Assembly (NCBI GenBank): GCA_028023455.1
Contig: JAQFVV010012420.1
Coordinates: 7,271,194-7,335,193, forward strand
Reading direction: 5' to 3'
Length of the DNA: 64,000 nt
From: Epiperipatus broadwayi
Lineage: Eukaryota > Onychophora > Udeonychophora > Euonychophora > Peripatidae
Both the position numbers and the translations under genes were made by a program. This document shows positions 38,173 to 50,664 of the stretch, piece by piece (position 1 is the stretch's first letter; the number at the start of each line of letters is the position of its first letter). Under the pieces are notes generated by a model. That model worked only from the letters and a program-made list of their open reading frames with translations, ran no database searches and had not been told where the DNA came from.

Positions 38173-38212
38173 TAATAGTTTATTACCATTAAATTTATTA
38201 TTTTTATATACA
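37879..38212. repeat. inverted terminal repeat of the Penelope pseudo-LTR
   Basis: 37879-37920 (AAATTTAACGGTAATAAACT) is the reverse complement of 38168-38210 (AGTTTATTACCATTAAATTT). Penelope-like elements are known to carry short inverted repeats at the pseudo-LTR end. Confidence 0.7.
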
Positions 38213-39175
38213 TATATGAATTTTTTTGTAAATATGAATATATGATATATATATACATAACCATTTGAAATCAGTAAACACTTAGACAATCCCAATATAG
38301 ATAACAATCAACAATTTCTAACTGTTGTCAAGGCAACCTCCTTTTAACAATAAAGGTAGATTCTATAGATATAATATATGATTATTTTTTTAATATTTTA
38401 CTTTTAATAAAATAAATCATGAGGATTCATGTATGATTATTTTATATATAAATGTAGTTTATTCAAAAATGTGCACATTTATTTAGTACTGATCAAATAT
38501 TATTTTCAATATGGTGAAGTCTGTTATAATGAAGGCTACTAAAATAAATCACTATTAGAAGCAACATATTTTTTCATTAATTTATAATTTAGACAAAAAA
38601 TGCAAAAACACAGAACCAACACTAAAACAGCAAGAAATTTTGCCTCATAAAATTTTGTTATCAATTTAGTTCACTTTTTTCTATTCCTAAGTTAAAATTG
38701 TTGTATTGTACATATTTTGCTTTAAATGTGTTCTCCATGACATATATTGTAATAATATTAGTTACTTGGCATAAAAGTAGAATTTTAAAGTTGATTAATA
38801 TTTGATGTTAAACAAATTTTAAATTTAATTCTAATAAAAAAAAATCAAATTAAAAGTCTTTGTAAAATGGAGGCCATCTAAAACCTAATTATTAATTTAA
38901 TTCACTAAAATGTTGTACATATTTTTTTTAAAGTGTTTTCCTAGTTGCATAGACCATTATGTGTGCCTGCTGCTATCTGAACATGATAAAAAATTATTTA
39001 TCTGATACAAATAAATTTAATTTTTAAAATTTCTCATAAATTATTGTATTGTAATCAAATTGTAGGGCATACTATACTTTTACAGCGTAAAAATATAAAC
39101 GTTAATTATATGTTAAGATTTTATTTTGAAATAAATATTTTTTTGTACATTATGTGTGTTATTAACAATATCCAA
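38213..39175. other. A+T-rich intron, nothing recognised
   Basis: Low-complexity A+T sequence. No open frame or repeat of note. Confidence 0.4.
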
Positions 39176-39179
39176 CTAT

Positions 39180-39298
39180 AAATTTACATTGAAAAAATAA
39201 ATAGTGCCCACCATCTGGTTGAAAAAAATAAATGGTGCCCACCACCTGGCCGGTATTATAGAATGTGCTCTTACGTGCAAAAAGGTTGGGGACCCCTG
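39180..39298 (-). mobile_element. hAT-like transposon end
   Basis: The reverse complement from 39298 begins CAGGGGTCCCCAACCTTTTT, a typical hAT terminus, followed by ACCGGCCAGGTGGTGGGCAC and a tandem second copy of the GGTGGGCACCATTTATTTT block. The other terminus and a target duplication were not found, so this is a truncated copy. Confidence 0.6.
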
Positions 39299-40375
39299 CT
39301 GTAATAATTTTAGCAATGTATCATTTGAAAGCTGATAAATGTTTGTCATTAAAAAAAACTTCAAATGGATTTGCAATAAAAAAAAACCTATCAAAGTGAA
39401 AGATTTTGTACATTGGTGACCACTTAAAACGTATTAGTTTAATTCATTTATCTTGTTTTATTTTTAGTTGTCAAAATGTTACACATATTATTAAAATTAT
39501 TCTCCTTTTGTATACACTATAATAATTTTATTTATGTGCCATAAAAGTAGAATTTAAAAGCAAATTAATGCTTGACATTTTAAAAAAATCAAAAAATTCC
39601 AATAAAATTGTAAAAAAACTAAACACAAAATATGAAATCCATATATTCTCAATTGCAATTAACTGATGTAAAAAATATTATAACAAACACTACTGGCTAA
39701 ATTGTAGTCACATGCATATTAATTTTTACAGCATTTTAGTTTTGAGTAAAATGTTAACATTGTTATGACATTTCATGAACATAATTGTGGTTAGTTTTTT
39801 TTCTACAATTTGTTAATTTTACTATGTTTGTCTTTTTTTAAATATTAATTCTAATAATATACTAGATAAATAGCATCAAAAATTTATATGTTCAGAAGTA
39901 GGGGGAGGGATAATTCAAAAAGTAATTACTGTATAATGGTTTACATTATGAATAAATCAATAATCTCCATCGTTTTAGAAAAATAACAAATTAAAACATT
40001 TAGATAATTTAAAAAAATTTCAATTTGAGCAATATATGTATAGAACTAATGGAACCTCTTCTTGTTAGTGTGGTTGAATCAAAGCTTAAGGCATTATAGA
40101 ACAATTATTTGTGAAATGTTTAAGTTATTGTTCAAGTAAATTTTTTCTATTTTTTAGTACAAATAATATTTCTCAAAGAAATTTATTACTAATAAGTAAA
40201 ATTTACCAGATTCAGAAAAAGAACTGGAAAGCATAATGAGGCTTATAGAATGATAGGACCATTGTTGAAGTTATCTTGAAAGTAGCTGGAGATTTTGTAT
40301 TATAATTATCTAACTAGTTTATTTTATCTTTTGTTTTTGTTAGAATTCTAAGTTTTCTTTTTTCTATCTTTATCT
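39299..40375. other. A+T-rich intron, nothing recognised
   Basis: No gene or clear repeat. A purine run (GTAGGGGGAGGG) lies near 39898. Confidence 0.4.
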
Positions 40376-40426
40376 GTTTTTCTCTTTCTTTCTTTCTCTC
40401 TCTCTCTCTCTATATATATATATAGC
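40376..40426. repeat. (TC)n(TA)n microsatellite
   Basis: TTTCTTTC, then (TC)n, then (TA)n, immediately before the foldback repeat. Confidence 0.9.
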
Positions 40427-40665
40427 TCGCAAATAGCTTTGCAGAATATCCCCAACCCTAGACCGGTTTCTGCTACTGGCTTCCTCAATGAGGTGCTAGG
40501 ATATTCCAGCATTAGATAACATCTCTCATAGAGGAAGCCAGTAGCAGGGTTGGGGATATTCTGCAAAGCTTGTTAAGAAATTATTTGCGAGTTCTATATA
40601 TAACATTTGTAATACAAGAATGTTAAATTGGGTCATGTGCCATATGACTTGATTTCTTTGTAATC
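40424..40665. mobile_element. foldback repeat with hammerhead remnants (family B)
   Basis: CTCGCAAATA..CTTTGCAGAATATCCCCAACC at the left is mirrored by GGTTGGGGATATTCTGCAAAG..TTTGCGAG at the right. Beyond the right arm it continues with ATTGGGTCATGTGCCATATG up to about 40665, as in the copies at 50.7-53.4 kb, and there abuts the 3' end of the RTE LINE. Confidence 0.75.
40445..40505 (-). ncRNA. hammerhead ribozyme motif, family B (damaged)
   Basis: Minus strand: AATATCC outer stem, CCTCA, TTGAGGA (first core C changed to T), a stem II with GCCAGTAGC, GAAA, C-CG-GTC, then GGGTTGGGGATATT closing the outer stem. The complete arrangement is present with one core substitution, so likely inactive. 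The + strand arm has lost the GAAA-to-GTC part by deletion. Confidence 0.55.
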
Positions 40666-42115
40666 CCACACCACTCCTGCACACTTTGTTATTTCATCAA
40701 TTCATTTCACATTTGGTCTCTTTCTGGATCAGTTATAATCTCTTGGAATCCAGTTTAAGATTTCAATTGTCCATCTATTATCATCTCTTCTAGCAATATG
40801 TCCAATCCAAGTCCACTTCAGTCTTTTAATTATTTCAATTATATCAGTAACATCTGTTTGTTCTCTTATCCATATATTGCATTTTTGATCTCTTCTTGTT
40901 GCTCTCCATACTTCTAAGTGGTCTGAAGTCTCTCTATTGCCTTTCTATTAAGTGTCCAAGTCTCAGATTCTCTTTCAAACACATAGGCATATTTCCTTTT
41001 AATATTAAGTTATTTCTACCAAAAGCACTCCAACCAAGTTTAATTCTATGATTAATTTCTTATATTTCACCTGTAGTAATAATCTAATCAAGGTATTTGT
41101 AATCAATAACTTCTTCTAATTCATGATAATCAATTTTTTATTTGCATTTTTTGAGAAAAATTCATTGAGCATTATTTTAGTCTTTTTAACATTTACCTTT
41201 AGTCCTATTTTCTTACTTTCATCTGATAACTCTTGAAACCTTTCCTGAAGCTCTAAAGCATAATTTGCAAAAACAACTACATCATCTGAAAAATCTAAAT
41301 GACTTAAATAATCTCTATTTACTTTTACTTCTTTAGCTTCCCATTTTAATCCACAAAATATTTCTTGCAGCACTGCTAGAAAAAGTTTTACGAGATATAG
41401 AATCACTCTGTCTTACACCCTTTTCAATGTTAACCTTCCTAGTATCACTAGGTATTCTAATTGTTGCTGTTGCATTTTTATAAATATTCTTCAGAATAGG
41501 ATAATATTTTGAGACTATACCTTGAAGATCCATTGCTTTAATCAATGATGAAATGCTTAGAATCAAATGTTTTTTCATAATCTTCAAATCAAAAGCATAA
41601 TGGAAACTCATATTCATTTGTCCTTTCTATAACTTCTCTCAATATTTTAGATATGATCTACTGTACCTAAACCACTTTTAAATCAAGCTTGTTCTTTTTA
41701 TTGTTTGAAATCCAATGTTCTCTGTAAATGAGTTGTAATTATCTTGGTAAAAATTTTATATAAAATTAATAAAAAGCTGATAGGTCTGTAATTTCTAATA
41801 TCTTCTTTATCATCTTTTTAAAATATTAATATTAATAGTGCACTGTTCTAATTATCTTGTACAGCTTTATCGTTTAGATATTTGGCATATAACTGTCAAA
41901 ATTTTTTGTTTTTCTTCACCTGCTTATTTTAATATTTTAATTATAATTCCATTATTACCTGGAGCTTTTCATTTTTTTATAAATTTAATTGCATGACTCA
42001 CTTCTTCATTTAAAATCCTGGGAAATTCAGAAGATATAGTAGATGTAGGAAATATTTGTTCTTTATTTCTATATAATTCTTGACAGAACTCTACTACCCA
42101 TTTCATGATGTCATC
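40666..42115 (-). pseudogene. RTE-type LINE, reverse transcriptase part
   Basis: Minus-strand frames in order: APGNNGIIIKILK (about 41970), a block for AFDLKIMKKHLI, EKGVRQSDSIS (about 41425-41395), HLDFSDDVVVFANYAL (about 41305-41255; F-A-D-D active-site block), ESKKIGLKVNVKKTKIM, and the C-terminal IIEIIKRLKWTWIGHIARR with RRDDNRW (about 40850-40780). This is the reverse transcriptase of an RTE-clade non-LTR element, which reverse-transcribes its own RNA at nicked target DNA. Shifts and stops interrupt it. Confidence 0.78.
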
Positions 42116-43290
42116 TCTCTTTTTAATAATAGTTTTATTTTTTTTTCTTATTGCAGGTGTAAGTTTACCACCAATACCAAAATGTTGTTTTACACTCTTG
42201 AAACTTTTATTCTCTTCTACGGTTTTCCTTGCTAATTTGCAATTATACTTTCTTATATCATTATCAATCCTTCTTCACACCATTTTACAAAATTCAAGAT
42301 ATTCAAGCCCTTTTAATGCATAATTTTTTATATATCTTCATATTCCTTCTTTTCTTCATAAATTGTCCAGTCTCCATAGAAATTTTATTATTGAATTTCT
42401 GCTTTTCTCTACCAGCTATCTTTGTTACAGCTTTTAAAAGTGTATCAGTTATTTTTCTATTAATTGAAAATGATTTACAGGTTCTAATTTTAGTTCATTA
42501 GAATGTTTCTGAAGATTAGAATATCAACTGTAAATATTGTTTTTTCTTAATAATTTTTGTCTCTTTAGTTTTGCATCTTACTAATTGATGATCACTTCCT
42601 GTGTTATTTATTAAGAACGTTACAATCTTGAAATATGTTTTTTCTGTTAGTCAAAATATAATCCAATTCTGCTGTACCTTCATTTGAGTGCTTCCATGTC
42701 TATTTCCTTTTAAGATTTTTTCTCAAAAAAAGAATTCATAATATAAAGTTCTTCTTTTTTTGCAAACTCATCAAGTCTATGTCATTTTTCATTTTTATTA
42801 CCATAGCCAAATTTATCTACAGCAGTTTCATCTTTCATTTGTTTAGCAATTCTAGTATTAAAGTCTCCCATAACAATTTTAAAATATTGTTTAATCTGAC
42901 CAAAAGCTGTTTGTATATCCATTTAAAAATCTTCTACTACTTTATCACTATGAGAACTTGTTGGGGCATAAACTTGAATTATCTGCATTTGGTATCTGCT
43001 ATTAAGTTGAATAACTAATCTTGTCCCTCTGTATGATACATCATCAATCTCTACAATGTTGTTCTACTTTTTATTTATAATGAAATCCTACTCCCCTTTT
43101 CTTACAATATTTGTGTCTTTGTAGTAGAGTACATGTTCACTTTTTAAATCAGTTGTCTCTTCACCTTTTCTTCTAGTTTCACAAAGTCCACTAATATCTC
43201 ATTTAATGTAAGATAGTTCTTTGGATTCTTGTAATCTTCCTTCACTTGAAAAGTGATCTGCGGTTGTTCCTAAATAAAAAGTCATAATCA
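42116..43290 (-). pseudogene. RTE-type LINE, APE endonuclease part
   Basis: Minus-strand frames give QMQIIQVYAPTSSHSD (about 42990-42945), then FKIVMGDFNTRIAKQM (about 42885-42840; the G-D-F-N active-site block of apurinic-type endonucleases), then RHGSTQ and NTGSDHQLVRCK (S-D-H block, about 42600). The linker LARKTVEENKSFKSVK and KKRDDIMKWVVEFCQELY leads into the reverse transcriptase. The endonuclease nicks the target. The 5' end is near 43290. Frame-broken relic. Confidence 0.75.
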
Positions 43291-45590
43291 AATGGCAGCC
43301 TGAGTTTGCATTCAGGGAATTCTTACATCCTATACCTAAAGCTACCAACTGCTGCTTTAGCTGGTGATTTTACAGCCTTTTGGGAATAAGGGTCATGATT
43401 TATTTTTGTGTGACATGATTGTATGTGTATATATATTAGAAAAACCTTTTCATTCACACACATTCATTCCACCTTATCAGGCAACTGAGAAGAAAGACTG
43501 GTGTTTCTTGATCTTAAACTCAGAGGTAAAAGAGTCAATAAACTCATCATGCTGGTTAATGCATGTTGGTGAGCAGCCCATCCATGTTCAGATACTATAT
43601 GAATAATCACATAGTAATACCAACTGCAACAACTAGAAGGTATGGAATGGACATTAGGGATTTGCTCTGCTCAGTTCCTTTGAGGTCTTCAAGAGAAACA
43701 AAGTATCTCCTTTCAATATTAGACTTTATTTTAGTATATATATATATGCTGAATTTAAATTTTTTCATGGATTTTTAGTTTGATAATGAAACTACAATAT
43801 ATAACCATTTAAACAGAGATATCTTTACCCTTTTCATGTTTCCAGGAAACCATAAATTCCTACTAATTGGCAGTACTCCTGAGGCTAGAAAAGCTTTATA
43901 CAATAACATATAATGTATATATATATCGTAATGGTCAAGATTGTATAATCAGTCAACAAGACCAAAAGACTAAGCAGGGACTCTCAACCAGCTGACACAG
44001 GGTTTCTACCATGCTCATAATTTAAACCCCTAGCTAGTCTTCTTAGCCTTGACCACCTAATTAACATTCTTGATGTAACACAGCTTCCCTTCTTCATACA
44101 GTGTGACATAGCTCAGGTTCGAACACTATGCTAGCACTTTTTAAGCCTTACATTAATTTATTTATATTACCATTGTGAGCATGATTTGGGAGTTTAATCA
44201 TTTCTATAATGTTACAGAGTGCTTGTTTTGCAATTAAATGACCTACTAAGTAATATAGATCCTAATTCATTAATACTTCCAACTTGCAATAGTGATGTAC
44301 ACTTAGTTAATGAGAATAATATGTTTTATTATAAAATTAAAATAATAGAGAGAGTAGCTTACAAAATATTAGATTGGGATGATCTACTGGCTTCACATAG
44401 CATTAAAGAAGGTGGTGGCAGCTTACAACAATGATGTAGTCTCTATTTAATTTGAATGGAAAATATAATCTATCAGCCCATTGTAGGTTTGAACATAACA
44501 GCTAATAACATATTTATTTAATGGAATAACTTGTGTACAGGTTTGAGTTTAGGTCATCCAGGGTTGCAGATGAGTGCAGGCAAAGGCTAAAGGCAAACAT
44601 TACTTTTGAAATTGTGATACTACCTATGTCAGATGGGTCAATGGTACATAAAATGAGGATGATTGGCTTAGTGATCTGATGTTATGGTTCACACTGAAGA
44701 GTGGATATCCCTGGCTGCAGAGGTGCATCTGCTTCTAACCAAGGGCACATTCCAGTTGAGAGAGCAAAGATGTACTAAATCTAGGATCTGGGGTAGGAAG
44801 GAGTATCTGGCTCCTGACCTAGACTGGTGCTAATCTGTGGATTAGGAACCTGGGCATGCAGCATACAGTCTGCCCTCATGCAGTTTGACTGTAGGATGCA
44901 TGAACCACACAGAGAATATACATACAAAGTTTAATAATAATCCAACCATTGCCACACATATATAGAGATAGGAACGCAAATATATATAGAAAGATAAACT
45001 AATTAAGTTTTCCGCTGCCATGAATAAACATTATGAAAATTATTTTATATATAAATCGTAAGCATCTCCAGTTAACTAATAACTATTTTAATATTCTTAA
45101 AATCTGAGAAAATTTAATAAAACAATACTTAAGTCTTGGAAGATTACTTGCCCCTAAAATAAGCTGATAGCGCAATCCATTATTCCTTATATAGCTTATA
45201 AATGGATTGTGGTTTTAATTTATATAGATATATGGCATTGCAGTATATATTTAGACAACTTTATTAATGTTACTTCTTATATAATAAAATCTTGAATTAT
45301 AAATATTGCTGCCTTTATATGAGGTTTTATTACAATTATTTGATCAAAAGAGACTTATTAATTCAACAGCATGGGAAGTAAACATTTAAACCAAATTAAT
45401 ATATTATTATATTATGAATAGATTTCATAAAATTAGTTTCTAACACATATTTAATTGTATTTATAGAAAGACACACGATAAACAACGTATGTACAATTTA
45501 TGAATTAATTGAATAGAAATACACTCACCATCCTTCATGAGTCCTATATACAATTCTAAGAATTTTGATGCATAACCTTCCTTGACATGA
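43291..45590. other. intron with mixed-composition, unassigned sequence
   Basis: 43.3-44.9 kb has several patches of balanced composition and short open frames (43364-43606, 44219-44434) without recognisable domains. CAGGTTCGAACACTATG near 44113 resembles a tRNA B-box. (TA)n tracts at about 43735 and 43915 mark probable repeat boundaries. From 44.9 kb it is plain A+T. Confidence 0.35.
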
Positions 45591-45592
45591 TT

Positions 45593-45604
45593 GGGGGGGG
45601 GGGG
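45593..45604. repeat. G-run
   Basis: A run of about a dozen Gs, one of several oligo-G or oligo-C runs in the window. Confidence 0.85.
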
Positions 45605-46775
45605 AAGAACTAAGAAAAACAATTTATAGATGTCTTATTATTATTTTTAAAATTATTTTTAAAATTTAAGAGTTTTAAATTTAGTGCCTTCTCAGCTTGC
45701 TCCATCCCTTGGGATTTTGGAAGCAGAGAAGGAAGCGTAAACACATTTAATGATTTTAATTTCTCTTATTATCATTCAATATACATGAATAAAATGCAAA
45801 CAATAGATTTCTAATTCATTTAAATAATTAAGCTAGCAGATTTAACATTAATAAATATGATATAGATAATTTACAAGGTTAAGACTAGTTAATAAGACAT
45901 GTTAAATAAAATGAAGTTACAGTTAAAACTTGGAATAAAATGAAAGCAATTTACTGGCAATCAAATGATGATTTGGGGACTTCTTCTTCACAGATAGGTA
46001 GGTAGGTTTAGAATCTTCAGACTGTCATGGATATGGTAGGACATGGATGGGTCTTCTACATTTTGATGGAACTTCTTGGGAGGCCAACTTCATGAATGAC
46101 CAAAGAAAAGCTGATGTCCAACTACTCACTCATGGTGGTAGGTACTTCTAACATTTCAATTTCTTCTTCCCAGGCACTAGGTAGAATTTTAGGCAGGATA
46201 ATGAATATGTCTTCTATATTATTATATTTTTGCTAATTATTTGATAACCAGAAATCAAACGAACCAGAATAATACAGAAACTTTTAGAATAATACTGAAT
46301 AATAATACAATGCCCCCTTTCATGCTTATATATATTATTTTATGCCTGGGGTTATATCTCATAAGTTTTCTTAATGGATTTCAATCTAATTTCTCTAATT
46401 GCTGTTCCATCTTACTTTTGCTTCCACAGTCCTTTGTGCCACCACATAGGTTTCCTCTCTTTTGTCCTTTACTTTCATTCAACGCCTTAAAGCATCTAAA
46501 AGTGTTCAACTATAACTATTACAGCTGAAGATATGTATAGATAAAGAAATATGGCACTTATGCTCCCTTCTTTAATGGCTACCTACCTCTCCCATTGTAT
46601 AAAATATTTTAACATTTTTTTCTTAATTGATTCTAAGTTATATAAAATATACTTTTTCTTAAAAATAAAATTGCATGATTTAAACAATTAGCTTTTAACT
46701 TTAAAAATGATGTAAAATTGTACATGCACATATTACTAATGTGTGCAGATATTAATAAATAAATTATATATATAT
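45605..46775. other. intron, unassigned
   Basis: 45700-45740 has CTTCTCAGCTTGCTCC and GGAAGCAGAGAAGG, which pair loosely. 45990-46200 is G+C-richer without a recognised family. The 95-codon frame at 46241-46528 shows no domain. Confidence 0.35.
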
Positions 46776-46776
46776 A

Positions 46777-47597
46777 TGAAAAACAAAAAAACACAAGTTA
46801 AAACTTACTAATGCTTGTATTTATGACAATAGATGGCGTTCTACCAAAAACAACGTCAGTGAAGGACAGGAATAAGAAAATAGATCTAAACACAAACTCT
46901 GAGCATTTATGAAACAGTTTCTATTCAGCTTTCAAGCATGAATCTTTTAGGCATGTAATGTCTTCAAACTCAGTATAGCAAGCCTGATAGCTACATGGGT
47001 CTGATATCAGTTCAGCATCACCACATAGTAGAAGCCTCTGCAAAATATATCATTGCAAGAAAGACCTCAAATGTACATTTATGAAAAACAAAAAAACACA
47101 AGTTAAAACTTGCTAACGCTTGTATTTATGACAATAGATGGTGTTCTATCAAAAACACCATCAAGCATAAGTTTGTTTACATAAATGTCAGAGCAAGCAT
47201 TCACTATCTCTAACTTTAGTTCCACCTTCAGATCATGATTTCAAGCTATTTGAGGACAGGAATAAGAAAATAGATATAAACACAAACTCTGAGCGTTTAT
47301 GAAACAGTTTCTATTTAGCTTGCAAGCATGAATCTTTTAGACATGTAATGTCTTCAAACTCAGCATAGCAAGCCAGATAGCTACATGGGTCTGATATCAG
47401 TTCAGTATCACCACATAGTAGAAGCTTCTACTATGTGGTGATGCTGAACTGATATCACTGATGATAGCAAATAGCTTGAAATCATGATCTGAAGGTGGAA
47501 TTAAAGTTAGAGATAGTGAATGCTTGCTCTGATGTTTATGTAAACAACGCTTGACAGTGCTTTTGGTAGAATGCCATCTATTGTCATATATATATAT
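46777..47597. mobile_element. tandem plus inverted repeat with hammerhead motif (family C)
   Basis: Copy 1 (46777-47040) and copy 2 (47080-47424) are direct repeats starting GAAAAACAAAAAAACACAAG. Copy 1 lacks about 95 bp that includes the ribozyme side. Copy 3 (47425-47597) is inverted relative to copy 2, with a perfect 33-bp palindrome centred at 47424/47425 (AGTAGAAG/CTTCTACT). (TA)n tracts lie at both outer ends. Copy 3 carries a hammerhead motif on the + strand; copy 2 retains only its 3' half on the minus strand (about 47230-47252). Confidence 0.7.
47451..47500 (+). ncRNA. hammerhead ribozyme motif, family C
   Basis: CTGATGA (47458-47464), stem II AGC pairing GCT over AAATA with a T/T mismatch next to the core, GAAA (47478-47481), stem III TC-AT-GA, then T and C (47488-47489), the predicted cleavage site. 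TGA then pairs with TCA just before the CTGATGA box. All core bases are present. Stem I is short. Confidence 0.55.
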
Positions 47598-47599
47598 AC

Positions 47600-48140
47600 G
47601 ATAGGAGATATATTAGTTCAAGTAAACATGAAGCAATTATATCTGCATGCATGCAGATATACTGCTTCAATATATCCTGTAACCAGTTGGATTACATAAC
47701 GCACAATAATATAGTGTGTGTGCATAAATATATATAAAGTTGAAAGGAAAAGTAGAAATAAACACAGACAAAAATTGTAGTAGATATTTTCTACATTCAC
47801 TGAAATAAAAAAAATAATAACTCTGATTTAAAATAAAAATTGTTTTATAAATTAAACTTTTAAAATGTCTGAATAAATATAAATATTGTATTATTATTAT
47901 TATTATTTTTCTGATTTTGAAATGTAAAAACACCATATTTGTTTTTGAAATTTTTTAATTAATTAAACAAAATTTCTATCTATTAGAAATCATCTAAGTG
48001 AAAACATGCATATCACACTGTTTTCAATCAAGGTGTTGTTATCACCTCAGATGGTTTTATAAAAGAGCTGATAAAAATATCCACTGCAGTTTGGATAGTG
48101 ATTTTTGAAGAAAACTCTGAATAGTAGTTTTTTGTAAGAA
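47600..48140. other. A+T-rich intron
   Basis: No gene recognised. Minus-strand short open frames here look like chance. Confidence 0.4.
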
Positions 48141-48330
48141 CGGGTCAGCTGCAGAGTTGGTTTTAATATTTTGAGCAGTGGCCAACTAGGCCAACTGCAA
48201 AGTTTAGCTTTAATATTTTTGAGAAGTGGTTAGCAAAAGAGCTAACTGCTAAGTTGGCTAAAGTATTTTGTGAAGAGTTGGTAACTACAGCAGAGAATGG
48301 CAACAGTAAAGCTAGCTGCAAAGATGGCTA
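48140..48330. repeat. degenerate tandem repeat, unit about 55-60 bp
   Basis: Units with AACTGCAAAGTT-GCTTTAATATTTT and GAGAAGTGGTTAGCAAAAGA variants, three to four copies. Confidence 0.6.
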
Positions 48331-50664
48331 GTATAATTATAAAGAGAACTGTCATAAGGATGTAAGAATGCAAGGAAGTGACTGCTCTACAGTTTACTGG
48401 TGAAGTTTGAATTCACATGGAGGAAAAGGGTCAAGATTTTTGTAATTCATAGGCTTAAAAGTGTTCTGGAAAACAGCTTGTTGACCTCAAGTTTACCAAG
48501 TCTAAGTAGAACCAACTGCAGAAGGGAGAAAGCCAACCATATCTGAATTATGTACTTTTATCTGATGATGACAATTGCCTGGATTAACCAAAAACAGCTT
48601 GCCCAAAAGAAAGACCAGCTAAATAAAAAAATAGCTATATGTATGCTGCTGTGTCTATATGCAGAGAAGAAAAGTGAGTTGTTTTTAAATAATTCATTTG
48701 GAAGACATTTTAAGTCTATATATTTTTAAATTTAAAGACAGTTATAATTAGTTAAGGGGCAACCTAATAAAAAGCTTTCTAACTTCTCAAAAATTGACTA
48801 TTCTTTTTTTAAAAAGAATAAAAGAAAGCTGTAATAGAATTTGATAAATTGATTTTTTTTCTAATAATGATACACATGTAAATATGTAAATTTTATGTAT
48901 ATTCAAAATGGAATTATTAATTACAAAAATTATTATTTATTGTTTGACAAAATTAAATTTGTTAATAATCTGTGCAATTCTATATACATGTTTTAGAAAA
49001 CCTAGCATAAGGATATATATTATTTAAAATATAATTTAAAAGCTTAATCATGTATTATTGTAGGACAAATCAAATATGTTCAGAAATTACCCGCACACGC
49101 ATGTATGGGTGCGTATATAAAACAATGCTTGTCAAATATAACACATATAAAATGTAATCATTTTTTATATAATTATTTTATGTTAATTGAAATGTTTTTA
49201 TTGTATATTATAAAACGCACGTCTGTGTACAAATATATGTATGTGTTTATAGATACTTATTAGGAAATATTGTAAATCAATGTAAAACTTTAGTTGTGTA
49301 TATAATTTTGTATATTTTTCAAAATCAGAACCCTTATCCTATAAGATCTTAATATCATTATTTTTTTTATTATTAATAAACTTGTATTCAATTGTTAAAA
49401 ATTGTTTCCATCATCTCTTTGTCACATACAGTAATAGAGTTTATGTTCTCTGAGCTAGATTCAAGCACAGGATGAATATATGAATGGGGATGTGTATTTA
49501 GTGCTTTTGGGCATCCAGAGATCATCAATCATCATCCTGGTTGGTGCAAAAAATACTCTTTAAAGCCCATGCACTATCTTTAATTTTAGTTTAGTTTCAT
49601 CAAAAATTTCTGTTTATAGTGGGCCAGTACCTTAATGATACTTAAGTGGCCTGAGCATTGGTGATGATCAGTATGTTTTAAATGTCCCAGCATTATATTG
49701 TTTCAATTTCTGATTATTGTGTATTTTAATGGATGGGCACTAAGCCAGTGCATCCAAGTTATGCTTAAATAATTGCCCAAGGTGGCAAAGACTCAATAGT
49801 TAGCCTCGTCTACAGAAGACCCATTTCCAATCCAGTCTCAAGATTGACTGTTGATTTATTGTAATGATTTATTTTAATTGTTGATCATTCATGATGATGA
49901 ATGATTTATTTTGATTATTACTGATATTTACTTATTTTTATAATGCTGATGGATGATTAATTATGCTTTTAATTGTTATTCTATGGAGTGGCTGGCTGAT
50001 TTCATCAATGATCTCAGAGATTCTCTAATCTCTTGTTCTTATAAAATATTATATTACTCATGTCTCTTTAATTAATTTTAGATTTTGTTTACTTGGAGTT
50101 GATGATGATTTTGCCATCACACCAGGTGCACTCCTTTTTTTCTTCTTTTCACCTTTAATAGATAATATATAAAATTAATACTATGTCTCACATTCTTGAA
50201 ATATATAAATATATTTGAAAAAGATAAATGACTCCCAAGATTCACATTTCATACAGCATCAATACTATCCACTTAGCTCAGATCACAATATCTTGCACAT
50301 TATTCAATATTTATCAATATCAAATTATTACAGTTTGATTTCCAAGTATCAAAATTTCTGCACACAGAACATTCACATCAACCACTTCAGATAAATACAT
50401 CAATGATTATTACTAATCATTTTTAAACTAGAGATTATCTCAATCTCAGATATAATCTTTAAACTTCTTTTTAAAGATTAATATATCTTTTTATTGATTA
50501 GTATAACCACATAAAATAACTCAACTTGTTTTCCATATATATACAAGCTAAGAAAAAGTGTTATTATGTAGGGTAATAGAAAAAATGTTTAGTTTCAGGA
50601 TTTCCTGGCAATATCAAAAAATGTAAAGTTATATTTGTTTACATGGATATAATCTCTCAATTTC
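48331..50664. other. intron, unassigned
   Basis: 48.33-48.7 and 49.45-50.0 kb have balanced composition and are probably old transposon sequence, without a recognised family. The rest is A+T-rich. Confidence 0.35.

Larger units (their letters stand above)
34128..38212 (-). mobile_element. composite Penelope-like retroelement
   Basis: A minus-strand element of about 4.1 kb including its inserts. In coding order it has an upstream pseudo-LTR (37828-38172), an N-terminal region (37800-36716), an LTR-like insert (36715-36114), reverse transcriptase (36115-35284), a hAT MITE (35275-34809), GIY-YIG (34760-34290) and a downstream pseudo-LTR overlapping the coding end (34470-34128). Direct repeats of roughly 340 bp made of the element's own 3' sequence, and an inverted end, are the known architecture of Penelope-like elements. 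Point stops and shifts make it dead. Confidence 0.78.

Noticed and set aside
40348-40566. 72-codon minus-strand frame with an EREREKERKR-like tail
   Set aside because: It is the translation of the (TC)n microsatellite and the foldback repeat.
46241-46528. 95-codon open frame
   Set aside because: Hydrophobic, low-complexity composition expected by chance in A+T-rich DNA; no domain recognised.
48558-48610. TCTGATGATGACAATTGCC as a hammerhead candidate
   Set aside because: No GAAA box at suitable distance and no closing stems.
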